Assembly (NCBI GenBank): GCA_944321865.1
Contig: CALUMZ010000007.1
Location: 1-63,457 of the forward strand
From: an uncultured Muribaculaceae bacterium
GTDB lineage: Bacteria > Bacteroidota > Bacteroidia > Bacteroidales > Muribaculaceae
Direction: 5' to 3'
Length of the DNA: 63,457 bases
The translations under genes and the position numbers were made by a program. Positions 8,358 to 16,968 of the stretch are shown here, one piece after another (position 1 is the stretch's first letter; each line of letters starts with the position of its first letter). The notes beneath the pieces were generated by a model. That model saw only the letters and a program-made list of their open reading frames with translations, did no database searches and was not told the DNA's origin.

Positions 8358-9605
8358 TCAATGTGTGCCCAAAAGCTGCTCGCATAGCCGGATGTATTGC
8401 CGGGCTACGACGGGGGCGTCGAATTTGCGGGCTGCCGTGTCGTGCAGCATCTTGCGGTCGATGGCAGCACCGACCGCCCATGCGATGCCTTCGGCAATGG
8501 ATTCCGGCTCAACTTCGGGGGCAATGTAGCCGGTCGACAGGTGGTCGATGATGTCGCGCTGCCCGCCCGCACCGAACGATACCGGAATGCAGCCGCACGC
8601 CATCCCCTCGATAAGCGTGCCGGGCAATGTTTCAAACCGCGATGTGGAAAGCACTATGTCGGCCTGCGTGTATAGATTGACGAGTGCTTCAATCCCCTTG
8701 ACGGCACCCACGTGTGTGTGGTCGATCGACAATTGGTCGAGCAGCGAGCGGTCGCGTATGTTGCCGAAAAGCACAAGGTGCAACCGCGAGGCAACGTTGG
8801 GGTGGCTTTGCCGCAGGCACCGGGTGGCATCAATCAGCAGGTCGAAGCCCTTTATGCTGTCGTCAAGGCGGGCAGCACCCATCACCATGACTTTCTTGTC
8901 ATCGGCAATGCCAAGGCTTCCCCCGTGCCGACGTTCCCAATTGAAGCGACCTGCGTCCATGACATTGGGAATCACCGTCACTGGCATTTTGCGCAGCAAC
9001 CTGCTTTCGCGACAACAGCCTGCAAGCCAGTTGCTCACGGCTACGAATTGAATGTCGGGGTGCAGAGTATACAACTTGTTCTTCTGTGCCTGCACAGCCG
9101 TCGAAAGGTCAACCTTTATGCTGTCGAGGTATTGGCAGCCGCGGCAGGCGTGCTTGTAGCCGTCGCACTGCATGGCATGGTGGCACACGCCTGTACAGGG
9201 CCACATGTCGTGCATGGTCCATACTACCGGCTTGCCAAGGTTGCACAACTTGTCGACCGACTTCAGCGACAAAAAGCCTTGGTTGACCCAGTTGAGCATC
9301 ACCACATCGGCCTCGCGTATCCACCGGTGCCGGGCAATGTTGCGCCCGTGGTTGGCAATGTCCACCTTGAACAGGTTGGCACGTGAGAAACCATTACGCA
9401 GGAATATATTCCACCGCTCCGACAAGAAGTTGTAGCGGTCGATGAGCGGACGCGAACAGGAAATTACGTTGGGATCGTCGGTCAATTTCTCAAGCACGAG
9501 CATACGCGCATCGACACCCTCGGCTCGCAAAGCCTGCATGAGCCTGTAAGTGACGACAGCCGCGCCGCCGGTCGAGTCGCTTCGGTTTACGAGTGCTATC
9601 TTCAT
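8358..9605 (-). CDS. Family 4 glycosyltransferase
   Basis: A 415-residue GT-B fold glycosyltransferase. The N-terminal domain begins MKIALVNRSDSTGGAAVVTYRL, the acceptor-side Rossmann half with a GG loop. A Cys-rich insertion (CTGVCHHAMQCDGY and CRGCQYL, about 142-163) is seen in many Bacteroidetes GT4 enzymes. The C-terminal donor half carries VMGAARLDDSIKGFDLLIDA and the E-x7-E-like site SRFETLPGTLIEGMACGCIPV (about 325-345). It probably builds a surface polysaccharide or glycoprotein glycan; donor and acceptor are unknown. It lies 5 bases after the next gene upstream, in an apparent nadB-hypothetical-GT operon. Confidence 0.9.
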   Translation of the reverse strand: MKIALVNRSDSTGGAAVVTYRLMQALRAEGVDARMLVLEKLTDDPNVISCSRPLIDRYNFLSERWNIFLRNGFSRANLFKVDIANHGRNIARHRWIREADVVMLNWVNQGFLSLKSVDKLCNLGKPVVWTMHDMWPCTGVCHHAMQCDGYKHACRGCQYLDSIKVDLSTAVQAQKNKLYTLHPDIQFVAVSNWLAGCCRESRLLRKMPVTVIPNVMDAGRFNWERRHGGSLGIADDKKVMVMGAARLDDSIKGFDLLIDATRCLRQSHPNVASRLHLVLFGNIRDRSLLDQLSIDHTHVGAVKGIEALVNLYTQADIVLSTSRFETLPGTLIEGMACGCIPVSFGAGGQRDIIDHLSTGYIAPEVEPESIAEGIAWAVGAAIDRKMLHDTAARKFDAPVVARQYIRLCEQLLGTH

Positions 9606-9610
9606 GGCCG

Positions 9611-10126
9611 TCAGTGCCGCAATGGGGCAAGCATGTCGAGCAAGTCAAGCCGTGTTATCGACCGCGAATTAATAAGTTCGTCGCGTATCGACTTTACGAC
9701 CTTCCTCACCGTCTTGTTGTTGAACACTTGCGACAGGTATGAAAAGTACTCGTTAAACACTTCGTCTATCTCATCGGCTTCGAGTTGGCACAATTCTTTC
9801 CCTTCGTCACACGAAATCTTATATAAGCGATGACGCAACACATGGTCTACTTCCTTGTGATCGCCCACTACATGGCGGCATATACCGTCGGCCATCGTCA
9901 AGGCCATCGACAAGTGAAAATTATTGAGCATGTTACGCCACGACATCTTGGCCGGCAACGATGGATTGTAAAACAAGTAATATTCAGGCGTGAAACCTAT
10001 GCAGTCAAACCCGTCCTCTCCATCGATTGTTATTCCGGTAAACTTGTCCTCGGCATTGAACAACGACAACCCCAAGGCCATTCCCGCCACGCCGTAACAT
10101 TTGTCAATTTCGTCGCGATACTTCAT
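9611..10126 (-). CDS. Conserved hypothetical protein between nadB and a glycosyltransferase
   Basis: A 171-residue soluble protein with no signal peptide or membrane segment. The sequence is largely helical after residue 60, with a two-residue Cys pattern (SCDEGKELC) but no recognised domain. The short distances to nadB (41 bases upstream) and to the GT4 gene (5 bases downstream) suggest one transcript. I do not recognise the family beyond 'Bacteroidales hypothetical'. Confidence 0.7.
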   Translation of the reverse strand: MKYRDEIDKCYGVAGMALGLSLFNAEDKFTGITIDGEDGFDCIGFTPEYYLFYNPSLPAKMSWRNMLNNFHLSMALTMADGICRHVVGDHKEVDHVLRHRLYKISCDEGKELCQLEADEIDEVFNEYFSYLSQVFNNKTVRKVVKSIRDELINSRSITRLDLLDMLAPLRH

Positions 10127-10167
10127 CGTTCAAATACTCTCCTGCAGTTTGTTTGTTGTTTCGTTTG

Positions 10168-11754
10168 TCAAAATCCTTTTATGTCACGCTTCACGGGCGG
10201 ATAATCAATTGTGTAGTGCAGCCCGCGCGATTCCTTGCGTTCCATTGCCTGACGCATAATCAGGTAGCCCACGTTGATGATGTTGCGCAATTCGCAAATG
10301 TCGCGCGACACCTTGCTTGTCTTGAACAGTGCTTCGGTCTCCTCGTAAAGTATGTCGAGGCGGTTCCACGCGCGCTTCAACCGCAAGTCACTGCGCACGA
10401 TTCCCACGTAGGTACTCATTATCTCGCCCACCTCTTTGGCACTTTGAGTGATAAGCACCATTTCTTCGGGGTGCTGTGTGCCATGGTCGTCCCATTCGGG
10501 AATATCCTCGCGGTAGGTATAATGCTCTATGTTGGCCATGCTGTGCTTTGCAGCCGCATCGGCATACACCACGGCCTCGATAAGCGAGTTGGAGGCAAGG
10601 CGGTTGCCGCCATGCAAACCCGTACATGAGCATTCGCCCACGGCATACAATCGCTGTATCGACGAGCAAGCATTGGTGTCGACCTTGATGCCGCCACACA
10701 GGTAGTGGGCTGCCGGAGCCACGGGTATGTAATCCTTGGTGATGTCGATGCCGAGACTCAGGCACTTTTGATATATGTTGGGGAAGTGTTCCTTGGTTTC
10801 TTCGGCATCCTTGTGTGTCACATCAAGATACACAAAGTCGTCGCCGCGGGTCTTCATCTCGTTGTCGATGGCGCGTGCCACTATGTCGCGCGGGGCGAGC
10901 GACAAGCGCGGGTCATACTTTTGCATGAATTCCTTGCCGTCGCGAGTGCGCAACACTGCCCCGTAGCCGCGCATGGCCTCGGTGATGAGGAATGCAGGGC
11001 GGTCGCCGGGGTGGTAAAGTGCCGTCGGGTGGAATTGCACAAATTCCATGTCCTTGACAGTGCCCTTGGCGCGGTACACCATTGCTATGCCGTCGCCGGT
11101 GGCAACAAGCGGGTTGGTAGTGTTGCGGTACACGGCACCGATGCCGCCGGTGGCCATCAGCGTCACCTTCGACAAGAAAGTATCGACCTCGCCGGTGGCG
11201 CAGTTCAGTATGTAGGCCCCGTAGCAAGTGATGTCGGGGGTGCGGCGCGTGACCACTTTCCCAAGGTGGTGCTGGGTGCATATTTCCACGGCAAAGCGGT
11301 TTTCAAACACGTCGATATTAGGGTGATACTTCAAGGCTTTTATCAGGCTGTCTTGTATCTCGGCGCCCGTGTTATCCTTGTGGTGCAAAATACGAAACTC
11401 GGAGTGGCCGCCCTCGCGGTGCAGGTCAAACTCGCCTTTTTCGTTCTTGTCAAAGTCCACACCCCAACTGATAAGCTGCTTGATTTGTGACGGGGCTTCG
11501 CGCACCACTTTTTCCACGGCTGCCGGGTCACTGAGCCAGTCTCCGGCAATCATGGTGTCGCGAATGTGTTTCTCGAAGTTGTCAACCAACGTGTTTGTCA
11601 CCGAGGCAACGCCGCCTTGGGCAAGAAATGTATTAGCCTCTTCGAGGGTGGTCTTGCATATCAGTGCCACCCTGCCTGTCTCGGCCACCTTCAGGGCAAA
11701 GCTCATGCCTGCAATACCCGAGCCGATAACGAGATAATCATATTTGTAAACCAT
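10168..11754 (-). CDS. nadB: L-aspartate oxidase
   Basis: This flavoprotein oxidises L-aspartate to iminoaspartate, the first step of de novo NAD synthesis (cytoplasm). The product is 528 residues long. The FAD-binding dinucleotide motif is GSGIAGMSFALK near residues 10-21. The active-site region contains REGGHSEFRILHHKD, and FQFHPTALYHPGDRPAFLITEA typifies the fumarate reductase/NadB family. The C-terminal helical domain contains LRLKRAWNRLDILYEE. The frame is open upstream to 11844, but ATG 11754 (MVYKYDYLVIGSG) places the Rossmann motif at the normal distance. nadA and nadC are not nearby. Confidence 0.95.
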   Translation of the reverse strand: MVYKYDYLVIGSGIAGMSFALKVAETGRVALICKTTLEEANTFLAQGGVASVTNTLVDNFEKHIRDTMIAGDWLSDPAAVEKVVREAPSQIKQLISWGVDFDKNEKGEFDLHREGGHSEFRILHHKDNTGAEIQDSLIKALKYHPNIDVFENRFAVEICTQHHLGKVVTRRTPDITCYGAYILNCATGEVDTFLSKVTLMATGGIGAVYRNTTNPLVATGDGIAMVYRAKGTVKDMEFVQFHPTALYHPGDRPAFLITEAMRGYGAVLRTRDGKEFMQKYDPRLSLAPRDIVARAIDNEMKTRGDDFVYLDVTHKDAEETKEHFPNIYQKCLSLGIDITKDYIPVAPAAHYLCGGIKVDTNACSSIQRLYAVGECSCTGLHGGNRLASNSLIEAVVYADAAAKHSMANIEHYTYREDIPEWDDHGTQHPEEMVLITQSAKEVGEIMSTYVGIVRSDLRLKRAWNRLDILYEETEALFKTSKVSRDICELRNIINVGYLIMRQAMERKESRGLHYTIDYPPVKRDIKGF

Positions 11755-11881
11755 AATCCAATATTTTGAATGCGAGCAATTTGCAACGTATGCCCACAGA
11801 GCCTGCATTGTCACTGCCCAAGCATAATGCGAAATTACAAACAATATGCGATTTATCGAAAAACTTTAATATTTTATTTTT

Positions 11882-11889
11882 TAACTTTG
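11882..11889 (+). promoter_or_regulatory. -7 box (TAACTTTG) of recF, very close to the start codon
   Basis: TAACTTTG fits the -7 consensus and ends only 8 nt before ATG 11898. Transcription starting a few bases after the box would leave a leader of 0-5 nt, so the recF mRNA may be leaderless. Confidence 0.65.
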
Positions 11890-11897
11890 CACCGACT

Positions 11898-13019
11898 ATG
11901 ATATTGCGCAACATTTCAATATTAAATTTCAAGAATATCGCCGAGGCTTCGCTCGACTTGTCGGGCAACGTAAATTGCTTCATCGGCGACAACGGAATGG
12001 GCAAAACCAATTTGCTCGATGCCATTTATTACCTCAGCTTCTGCAAGAGTTGCACCGGCATGGGCGACACGTCGTTACTGCGCCACGGTGCCGACTTCAT
12101 GCTCGTGCAGGGACATTACGACCGGCGCGACCGGCAAGAGGATATTTCGATAGGGTTCAAGCCGGGACGGCGGAAGGCGGTGAAACGCGGCGGCAAGGAA
12201 TATGACAAGTTAAGCCGCCACATAGGACTGCTGCCATTGGTTATGATTTCTCCCACCGACTGGGAATTGATACGTGGCACAGGTGAAGAACGCCGACGAT
12301 TTGTCGACCAAATCATTGCACAGAGCGATACCGAATACATGGCGCATCTCATCAAGTATACACGTGCCGTGGAGAATCGCAATGCCATGCTGCGCCGCGG
12401 GTTTCGCGACCCGCTGCTGTTTGAGTCGGTAGAGCACCAGATGAACATATCGGCCACTTATATACACAAGTGCCGGACAGACTGGGCCGGACAGTTCGCC
12501 TCAATCTTCCTTGAATATTACCAACGCATATCCGACAGCACCGAAACCGTGTCGCTATCTTACCGCAGCCACCTTAACGACGCTATCATGCAACAGCTGC
12601 TCGACCGCAACCGCGACCGCGACGCACTGCTGGGTTACACGTCGGCAGGCGTGCACCGCGACGACATGGAGTTGCTGCTCGACGGCTACCCCATGCGCAA
12701 AATCGGTTCGCAGGGACAATGCAAGACCTACACGGTGGCAATGCGCCTTGCCCAATACGACTTTTTGAAACGCGTCGGCAACATTACACCGTTGTTGCTG
12801 CTCGACGACATATTCGACAAGCTCGATGCCCGGCGAGTGGAAAACATCATCGGCGTTGTGGCCGGTGACACTTTCGGACAGATTTTCATTACCGATACCA
12901 ACCGAACGCACCTCGACCATATAATACGCCGCGTAGGAAAAGATTACCGCACATGGACGGTAAAAAACGGCCGCTTCACTCTGGCTGAATCGACAGGAAA
13001 GGAGACTCACACTATATGA
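11898..13019 (+). CDS. recF: DNA replication and repair protein RecF
   Basis: A 373-residue SMC-like ATPase that loads RecA with RecOR at single-strand gaps. Walker A GDNGMGKT is at residues 30-37, the ABC-type signature region SQGQCKTY lies near 275 and Walker B LLLLDDIFDKLDARR near 300. The size is normal. The frame runs upstream to 11766, but MILRNISILNFKNI at 11898 is the family start, and the -7 box sits inside the longer version. The stop overlaps the next start (ATGA), giving a recF-DUF721 operon, an arrangement known in Bacteroidetes. Confidence 0.95.
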   Translation: MILRNISILNFKNIAEASLDLSGNVNCFIGDNGMGKTNLLDAIYYLSFCKSCTGMGDTSLLRHGADFMLVQGHYDRRDRQEDISIGFKPGRRKAVKRGGKEYDKLSRHIGLLPLVMISPTDWELIRGTGEERRRFVDQIIAQSDTEYMAHLIKYTRAVENRNAMLRRGFRDPLLFESVEHQMNISATYIHKCRTDWAGQFASIFLEYYQRISDSTETVSLSYRSHLNDAIMQQLLDRNRDRDALLGYTSAGVHRDDMELLLDGYPMRKIGSQGQCKTYTVAMRLAQYDFLKRVGNITPLLLLDDIFDKLDARRVENIIGVVAGDTFGQIFITDTNRTHLDHIIRRVGKDYRTWTVKNGRFTLAESTGKETHTI

Positions 13020-13306
13020 AACGAACCGAGCCCGACACTGTGGGCAACATCATAAAACAACTCTTGAAAGAGGACCATATCGACCGCCAATTTGACGAAC
13101 AGCAAGTGGTGTACCTGTGGCCCGAAATAGTAGGTCAGGGCATCAACCGCTACACCACGAGCCGATGGGTAAAAAACGGTGTATTGTACCTGCACATATC
13201 ATCGGCCGTGCTGCGCAACGAGTTGATGATGAGCCGCACGGCACTCATCAGGCGGCTCAACGAAGCCGTGGGCGGCGATGTGATACACGACATTGTTATA
13301 AGGTAA
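13016..13306 (+). CDS. DUF721 (DciA-like) protein
   Basis: A 96-residue protein of the DUF721/DciA type. The family includes the ancestral bacterial loader of the replicative helicase and has a KH-like nucleic-acid-binding fold. The segment YLWPEIVGQGINRYTTSRWVK followed by LYLHISSAVLRNEL shows the typical W-x2-(I/V)VG and hydrophobic strand pattern. It overlaps recF by four bases (ATGA), so the two are translationally coupled. A role in replication restart together with recF is inference. Confidence 0.85.
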   Translation: MKRTEPDTVGNIIKQLLKEDHIDRQFDEQQVVYLWPEIVGQGINRYTTSRWVKNGVLYLHISSAVLRNELMMSRTALIRRLNEAVGGDVIHDIVIR

Positions 13307-13333
13307 CTCTACCGAAACTTTTCTATATGCGAC

Positions 13334-13804
13334 ATGGAACAAGACTGCAACGATAAAAAGACAACGGCCATGGCGGACACTCTGCCCGGACCCGACTGTT
13401 TCAAGCACTCGACCGACATACAAATCAGGTTTAACGACATCGACATGCTCGGGCACCTGAACAACACTATGTATTTCTCATACTTCGACATCGGAAAAGC
13501 CGACTATTTCAATGCCATACGTCGAACCGACAACCATTGGGGGCACCTCGACATTGTGATAGTAAACGTGAATTGCGACTTCATGTCGCAAGTGCGTTAC
13601 ACCGAGCATATTGCGGTGCGAACAAGGGTGTCGTGCATACGCAACAAGAGCTTCGAGGTGTTGCAGGAACTGATAAACAAGGAGAGCAACGAGATTAAGG
13701 CCGTTTGCCGCACGGTGATGGTAGGCTTCGACCCGGCTACCGGCAAGTCGGCACCGCTTTCCCATGAATGGAAAAAGGCTATTGCCGACTTCGAGGGATT
13801 CTAA
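13334..13804 (+). CDS. Acyl-CoA thioesterase, 4HBT hot-dog fold
   Basis: A 156-residue hot-dog thioesterase of the 4-hydroxybenzoyl-CoA/FatB-like group. The active-site loop RFNDIDMLGHLNNTMYFSYFD (about residues 33-53) carries the conserved D-x-D-x-x-G-H-x-N-N pattern. The substrate acyl chain is unknown. It follows DUF721 by 27 bases, so it could be the last gene of the recF unit. Its stop codon overlaps that of the convergent symporter gene. Confidence 0.88.
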   Translation: MEQDCNDKKTTAMADTLPGPDCFKHSTDIQIRFNDIDMLGHLNNTMYFSYFDIGKADYFNAIRRTDNHWGHLDIVIVNVNCDFMSQVRYTEHIAVRTRVSCIRNKSFEVLQELINKESNEIKAVCRTVMVGFDPATGKSAPLSHEWKKAIADFEGF

Positions 13805-15168
13805 TCACACCGTTGTCGGGCAAAATATTGCCGGGCGAGGCGTTTCACGCGCGGAGCAAGCAATATGGCGGCTATCATGTTGGGAAACGCCATCAGGGCA
13901 AACGACAAGTCCATCACAGCCACAACCGAGCCGAGCGGTATCATGGCCGCTACCACTATCATGACTAAGTAAAAGTAGTTGTAATACTTGGCCCTGTGTG
14001 CCCCGAAAAGGAAGTTGGTACACTTCAGCCCGTAATAGGAATAAGAGAACATGGTGGAGAATGCAAAAAACAGCACTATCACCATCAGCAGGTAATGCCC
14101 GTAACCGGGCAAAAGCATATCGAATGAGTTGAGGGCTATGTACAGCCCCTTGATTTCACCCACTCCCACATAGTTTTCCGCCATGATGATGGGAATAGCG
14201 GTGAGCGTGCACACGAGCCCCGAGTCGATCGACGGACCTATCATCGTCACCAATCCCTCCCGAATGGGGTTATCGTTGCGCGACGCACCGTGCATGAGCG
14301 AGGCTGTCCCCACGCCGGCTTCGTTAACGTATGCGGCACGGCGTGCACCTATTATCGCCGTTCCCACCAAACCGCCTATCCCGGCATCGAGGTTAAATGC
14401 ACCTTGGAATATCGAGGCAAACACTCCGGGCACTTGGTCGATATACATAATTATAATCGCAAATACAAGCAGGAAGTACAGCCCGACCATCGTCGGCACT
14501 ATCTTGGTGGCAATGCGTGAAATGCGGGTTATGCCGCCGAGAATCACCGCCGCAACTATGGCACAAATGACTGCACCGAGCAAGAAACGTAACAACAGCG
14601 TGTTTTCAATCCCCATCGGGGTGGTGATTACGGTGGTGATGGCTTCGACAAGTTGGTTTGACTGCATGAAGCACAGCGTGCCGAGCAATGCAAATATGGC
14701 AAAAAAATAGGCCATCGGCTTCCACCGCCGTCCAAGACCGTTGATTATTATGTACATGGGGCCTCCCTGCACCTCGCCGGCACTGTCCCGGCCTTTATAC
14801 ATAATCGACAGCGAACCCTCAAAAAACTTGGTACACATTCCCAGCACTGCACTCACCCACATCCAGAATATCGCACCCGGGCCGCCCATTGTGAGGGCAA
14901 TCGCCACACCGGCGATGTTTCCCATGCCCACGGTCGAGGATATTTCGCTCATCAAGGCTTGGAACGAACTTATCTGCCCCTCCCCCTTTGCAGCCTGCCT
15001 GTATCGCAGCGCTTTTATGGCATCGCCGTAGTGACGGATGGAAATTCCACCCGAATAAATAAAAAAGAACAACCCGCCGCCCATGAGCAGCATGAAAAAC
15101 GGATACCCGCACACGGCATCGCTTACCGTGGTGAGCAGATTGCTGAGATTTGTCAAAAATTCGTCCAC
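13801..15168 (-). CDS. Alanine/glycine:cation symporter (AGCS family)
   Basis: A sodium-coupled amino acid symporter of about 455 residues with roughly eleven membrane segments. Family motifs are SSTVGMGNIAGVAIALTMGGPGA (about 75-97), NGLGRRWKPMAYFFA and GARRAAYVNEAGVGTASLMHG (about 290-310). The open frame reaches 15216, but an exact promoter (TTTG-N19-TACCTTTG) occupies 15222-15192, so that start would precede the transcript. The first usable codon after it is GTG 15168 (VDEFLTNLS). The gene ends with a stop overlapping the convergent thioesterase stop. Confidence 0.9.
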   Translation of the reverse strand: MDEFLTNLSNLLTTVSDAVCGYPFFMLLMGGGLFFFIYSGGISIRHYGDAIKALRYRQAAKGEGQISSFQALMSEISSTVGMGNIAGVAIALTMGGPGAIFWMWVSAVLGMCTKFFEGSLSIMYKGRDSAGEVQGGPMYIIINGLGRRWKPMAYFFAIFALLGTLCFMQSNQLVEAITTVITTPMGIENTLLLRFLLGAVICAIVAAVILGGITRISRIATKIVPTMVGLYFLLVFAIIIMYIDQVPGVFASIFQGAFNLDAGIGGLVGTAIIGARRAAYVNEAGVGTASLMHGASRNDNPIREGLVTMIGPSIDSGLVCTLTAIPIIMAENYVGVGEIKGLYIALNSFDMLLPGYGHYLLMVIVLFFAFSTMFSYSYYGLKCTNFLFGAHRAKYYNYFYLVMIVVAAMIPLGSVVAVMDLSFALMAFPNMIAAILLAPRVKRLARQYFARQRCD

Positions 15169-15191
15169 TTGGAATGTATATATCTTTATTG

Positions 15192-15222
15192 CAAAGGTAA
15201 TGCACTGCACCGGCAAGGCAAA
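15192..15222 (-). promoter_or_regulatory. Promoter of the AGCS symporter, which decides its start codon
   Basis: On the minus strand TTTG (15222-15219), 19 nt and TACCTTTG (15199-15192) match both consensus elements exactly. The start codon must lie downstream, which excludes the longer open frame. Confidence 0.88.
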
Positions 15223-15261
15223 GCAAATTATCCGTTTTTATGCCAAATCGGTAATTAGATT

Positions 15262-15786
15262 TCATGTTTTCCCTTCCCCGTAATGCGTGGCCGGCTCGGC
15301 TGCCATAGGCATGTCGGCCGGTTGCGCCCCGGTATCATACAGTCGAGGCAACGGAGGCTTGCGGAAACGTTGCAGATAGGTAAAGTTTATCAAATACTCT
15401 ATTTCTCTCAAAGTCTTTTCACGTGTTGCAGGACGCAACTGGCATTCCCACACAGTCATCACTTTCCATCCCATTTTTCGCAATTCGGCCTTGCTGCGCT
15501 CGTCACGGCTGCGGTTACGTCCGATTTTATTCTCCCAAAATTCCACATTCGAGTGAGGGAGATGCCCATCGACGCTATGCCCGTGCCAGAAGCACCCATG
15601 AATGAAAATCACAATTCCATACTTGCGCAACACAATATCGGGCGTACCCGGCAACCCTTTCACATTTTTCAAGTAACGATATCCGCGAGAATAAAGATAA
15701 CGGCGCACTATAAGCTCGGGCTTTGTATCCTTGCTCCTGATCTTAGCCATCACTGCCGACCGCTTCTTTTTATCCCAAATATCCAT
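15262..15786 (-). CDS. vsr: Very short patch repair (Vsr) endonuclease, orphan
   Basis: A 174-residue DNA mismatch endonuclease of the Vsr family, which nicks T:G mismatches formed by deamination of 5-methylcytosine. The diagnostic segments are present: AKIRSKDTKPELIVRR (residues 14-29), GLPGTPDIVL with the catalytic Asp (about 44-53), FIHGCFWHGH (about 61-70) and FWENKIGRNRSRDE followed by GWKVMTVWECQL. The C-terminal 40 residues are extra and proline-rich. No DNA cytosine methyltransferase lies within the window, although vsr normally sits beside one. Confidence 0.93.
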   Translation of the reverse strand: MDIWDKKKRSAVMAKIRSKDTKPELIVRRYLYSRGYRYLKNVKGLPGTPDIVLRKYGIVIFIHGCFWHGHSVDGHLPHSNVEFWENKIGRNRSRDERSKAELRKMGWKVMTVWECQLRPATREKTLREIEYLINFTYLQRFRKPPLPRLYDTGAQPADMPMAAEPATHYGEGKT

Positions 15787-15872
15787 CGACGCAATCTCTT
15801 GGTTTTGTTACAAATTTACATCATTTCACTCACATAAATGTTTTATTGGCAAAATAATACCTTGATAAATTG

Positions 15873-15880
15873 TATATTTG
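15873..15880 (+). promoter_or_regulatory. -7 box (TATATTTG) of the nitroreductase lipoprotein
   Basis: TATATTTG lies 29 nt before ATG 15910 and inside the longer open frame, supporting the later start. The upstream -33 element is weak. Confidence 0.6.
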
Positions 15881-15909
15881 CCATTATCAATATCATTAAT
15901 ATTATTCTT

Positions 15910-16569
15910 ATGAAACTTTACAAATCACTTATCGCTACATTATGCCTCGCCGGCATGATGATGAGTTGCTCTCCATCGGGGAGCAGCACCCAAGACAATA
16001 CCACGGTAACAGCCGCACAAGTCGACACCGGCAAAGTGGTAATCGAAACCATAATGGCCCGTCGAAGCATACGCCAATACAAAGACCGTCCCGTAAACCG
16101 CGACACTGTGCAATTGCTGCTCACCTGCGGCATAAATGCACCCAACGGCATGAACAAGCAACCGTGGGCAATACGGGTTACCGACAATCCTGAATACATT
16201 AACGGCGTGACGGAAGTATTCAAGAAAGTAAATCCCAAGATGGCCGAAGCTCCCGAGTTCAAAAACATGTTCCGCAACGCACCCACCATTATTTTTGTTG
16301 CCAACGACCCCACTGCATCTTCGTCACAAATCGACTGCGGCCTGCTTGGAGAAAACATCATGCTCGCAGCCCAAGCATTGGGATTGGGCACATGTTGCCT
16401 CGGCAGTTCGGCTGCATTCATCCAGAATAATCCCCAAGCCTCGGAATATCTCGAAAGGCTCAACCTGCCCAAAGGCTACAAACTGCTATACTGCATAGCC
16501 GTCGGCTATCCCGACGAATCGCCGGCAGCCAAAGAGCGCGATGCCTCGAAAATCGAGTTTATCGACTAA
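15910..16569 (+). CDS. Nitroreductase-family lipoprotein
   Basis: A 219-residue FMN-dependent nitroreductase-fold protein with a lipoprotein signal (MKLYKSLIATLCLAGMMMSC, lipobox Cys at residue 20), so it should be anchored in the periplasm or cell envelope. The nitroreductase domain starts MARRSIRQYKDRPVNRDTV (FMN-contacting RRSxRxY) near residue 53 and ends with an AVGYPDESP loop. GLGTCCLGSS near 160 is the usual C-terminal FMN-site region. Most relatives are cytosolic; lipidated versions occur in Bacteroidetes. ATG 15910 is chosen because the lipoprotein signal begins there. Confidence 0.9.
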   Translation: MKLYKSLIATLCLAGMMMSCSPSGSSTQDNTTVTAAQVDTGKVVIETIMARRSIRQYKDRPVNRDTVQLLLTCGINAPNGMNKQPWAIRVTDNPEYINGVTEVFKKVNPKMAEAPEFKNMFRNAPTIIFVANDPTASSSQIDCGLLGENIMLAAQALGLGTCCLGSSAAFIQNNPQASEYLERLNLPKGYKLLYCIAVGYPDESPAAKERDASKIEFID

Positions 16570-16599
16570 CGGGTAAAAAAATGCGATTTTGCCCATATA

Positions 16600-16872
16600 A
16601 AACATTTACTATCAACACTAATCATGTGGGCAATCCGGTTGTAGAGTGGGTGTATCAAAATTATCATTTCAATGTGGCAGTAGGGGGGTGTATCAAAATT
16701 CCGACATTGATGTTGTAGAGACGTGGCGCGCCGCGTCTCTACGCCCACAATAGCACATAAAACATTAAATATCAACAACTTACCCGGGATAGTTGTAGAG
16801 ACGCAAAATTTTGCGTCTCTACTGCCACAATGGAATGATAATTTTGATACACCCTCTCTACCGCCACAATGC
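16600..16872. repeat. BIME-like cluster of GTAGAGACGC palindromes bounded by inverted repeats
   Basis: Two palindromes of the REP family lie at 16715-16742 and 16795-16822 (the latter perfect, 28 bases). They are enclosed by 36-base inverted repeats at 16648-16683 and 16819-16854 (GGGTGTATCAAAATTATCAT at the outer ends) with two mismatches. A decayed copy of the inner spacer (CATATAAAACATTTACTATC) precedes it at about 16597. The spacer and right half recur at 25317-25470. The interval 16570-16935 holds no gene that I can support. Confidence 0.85.
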
Positions 16873-16935
16873 AGCATAAAGAGCCGCCCTGCAACGCCAC
16901 ATATATTTGCAACTATATTGCAAAATTAAAATTGC

Positions 16936-16943
16936 TATCTTTG
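16936..16943 (+). promoter_or_regulatory. -7 box (TATCTTTG) of copA
   Basis: TATCTTTG ends 25 nt before ATG 16969. An AGAGAGGAAAA purine stretch lies just before the start. No copper-responsive operator could be recognised. Confidence 0.65.
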
Positions 16944-16968
16944 TAAGTAACAAAGAGAGGAAAATATA

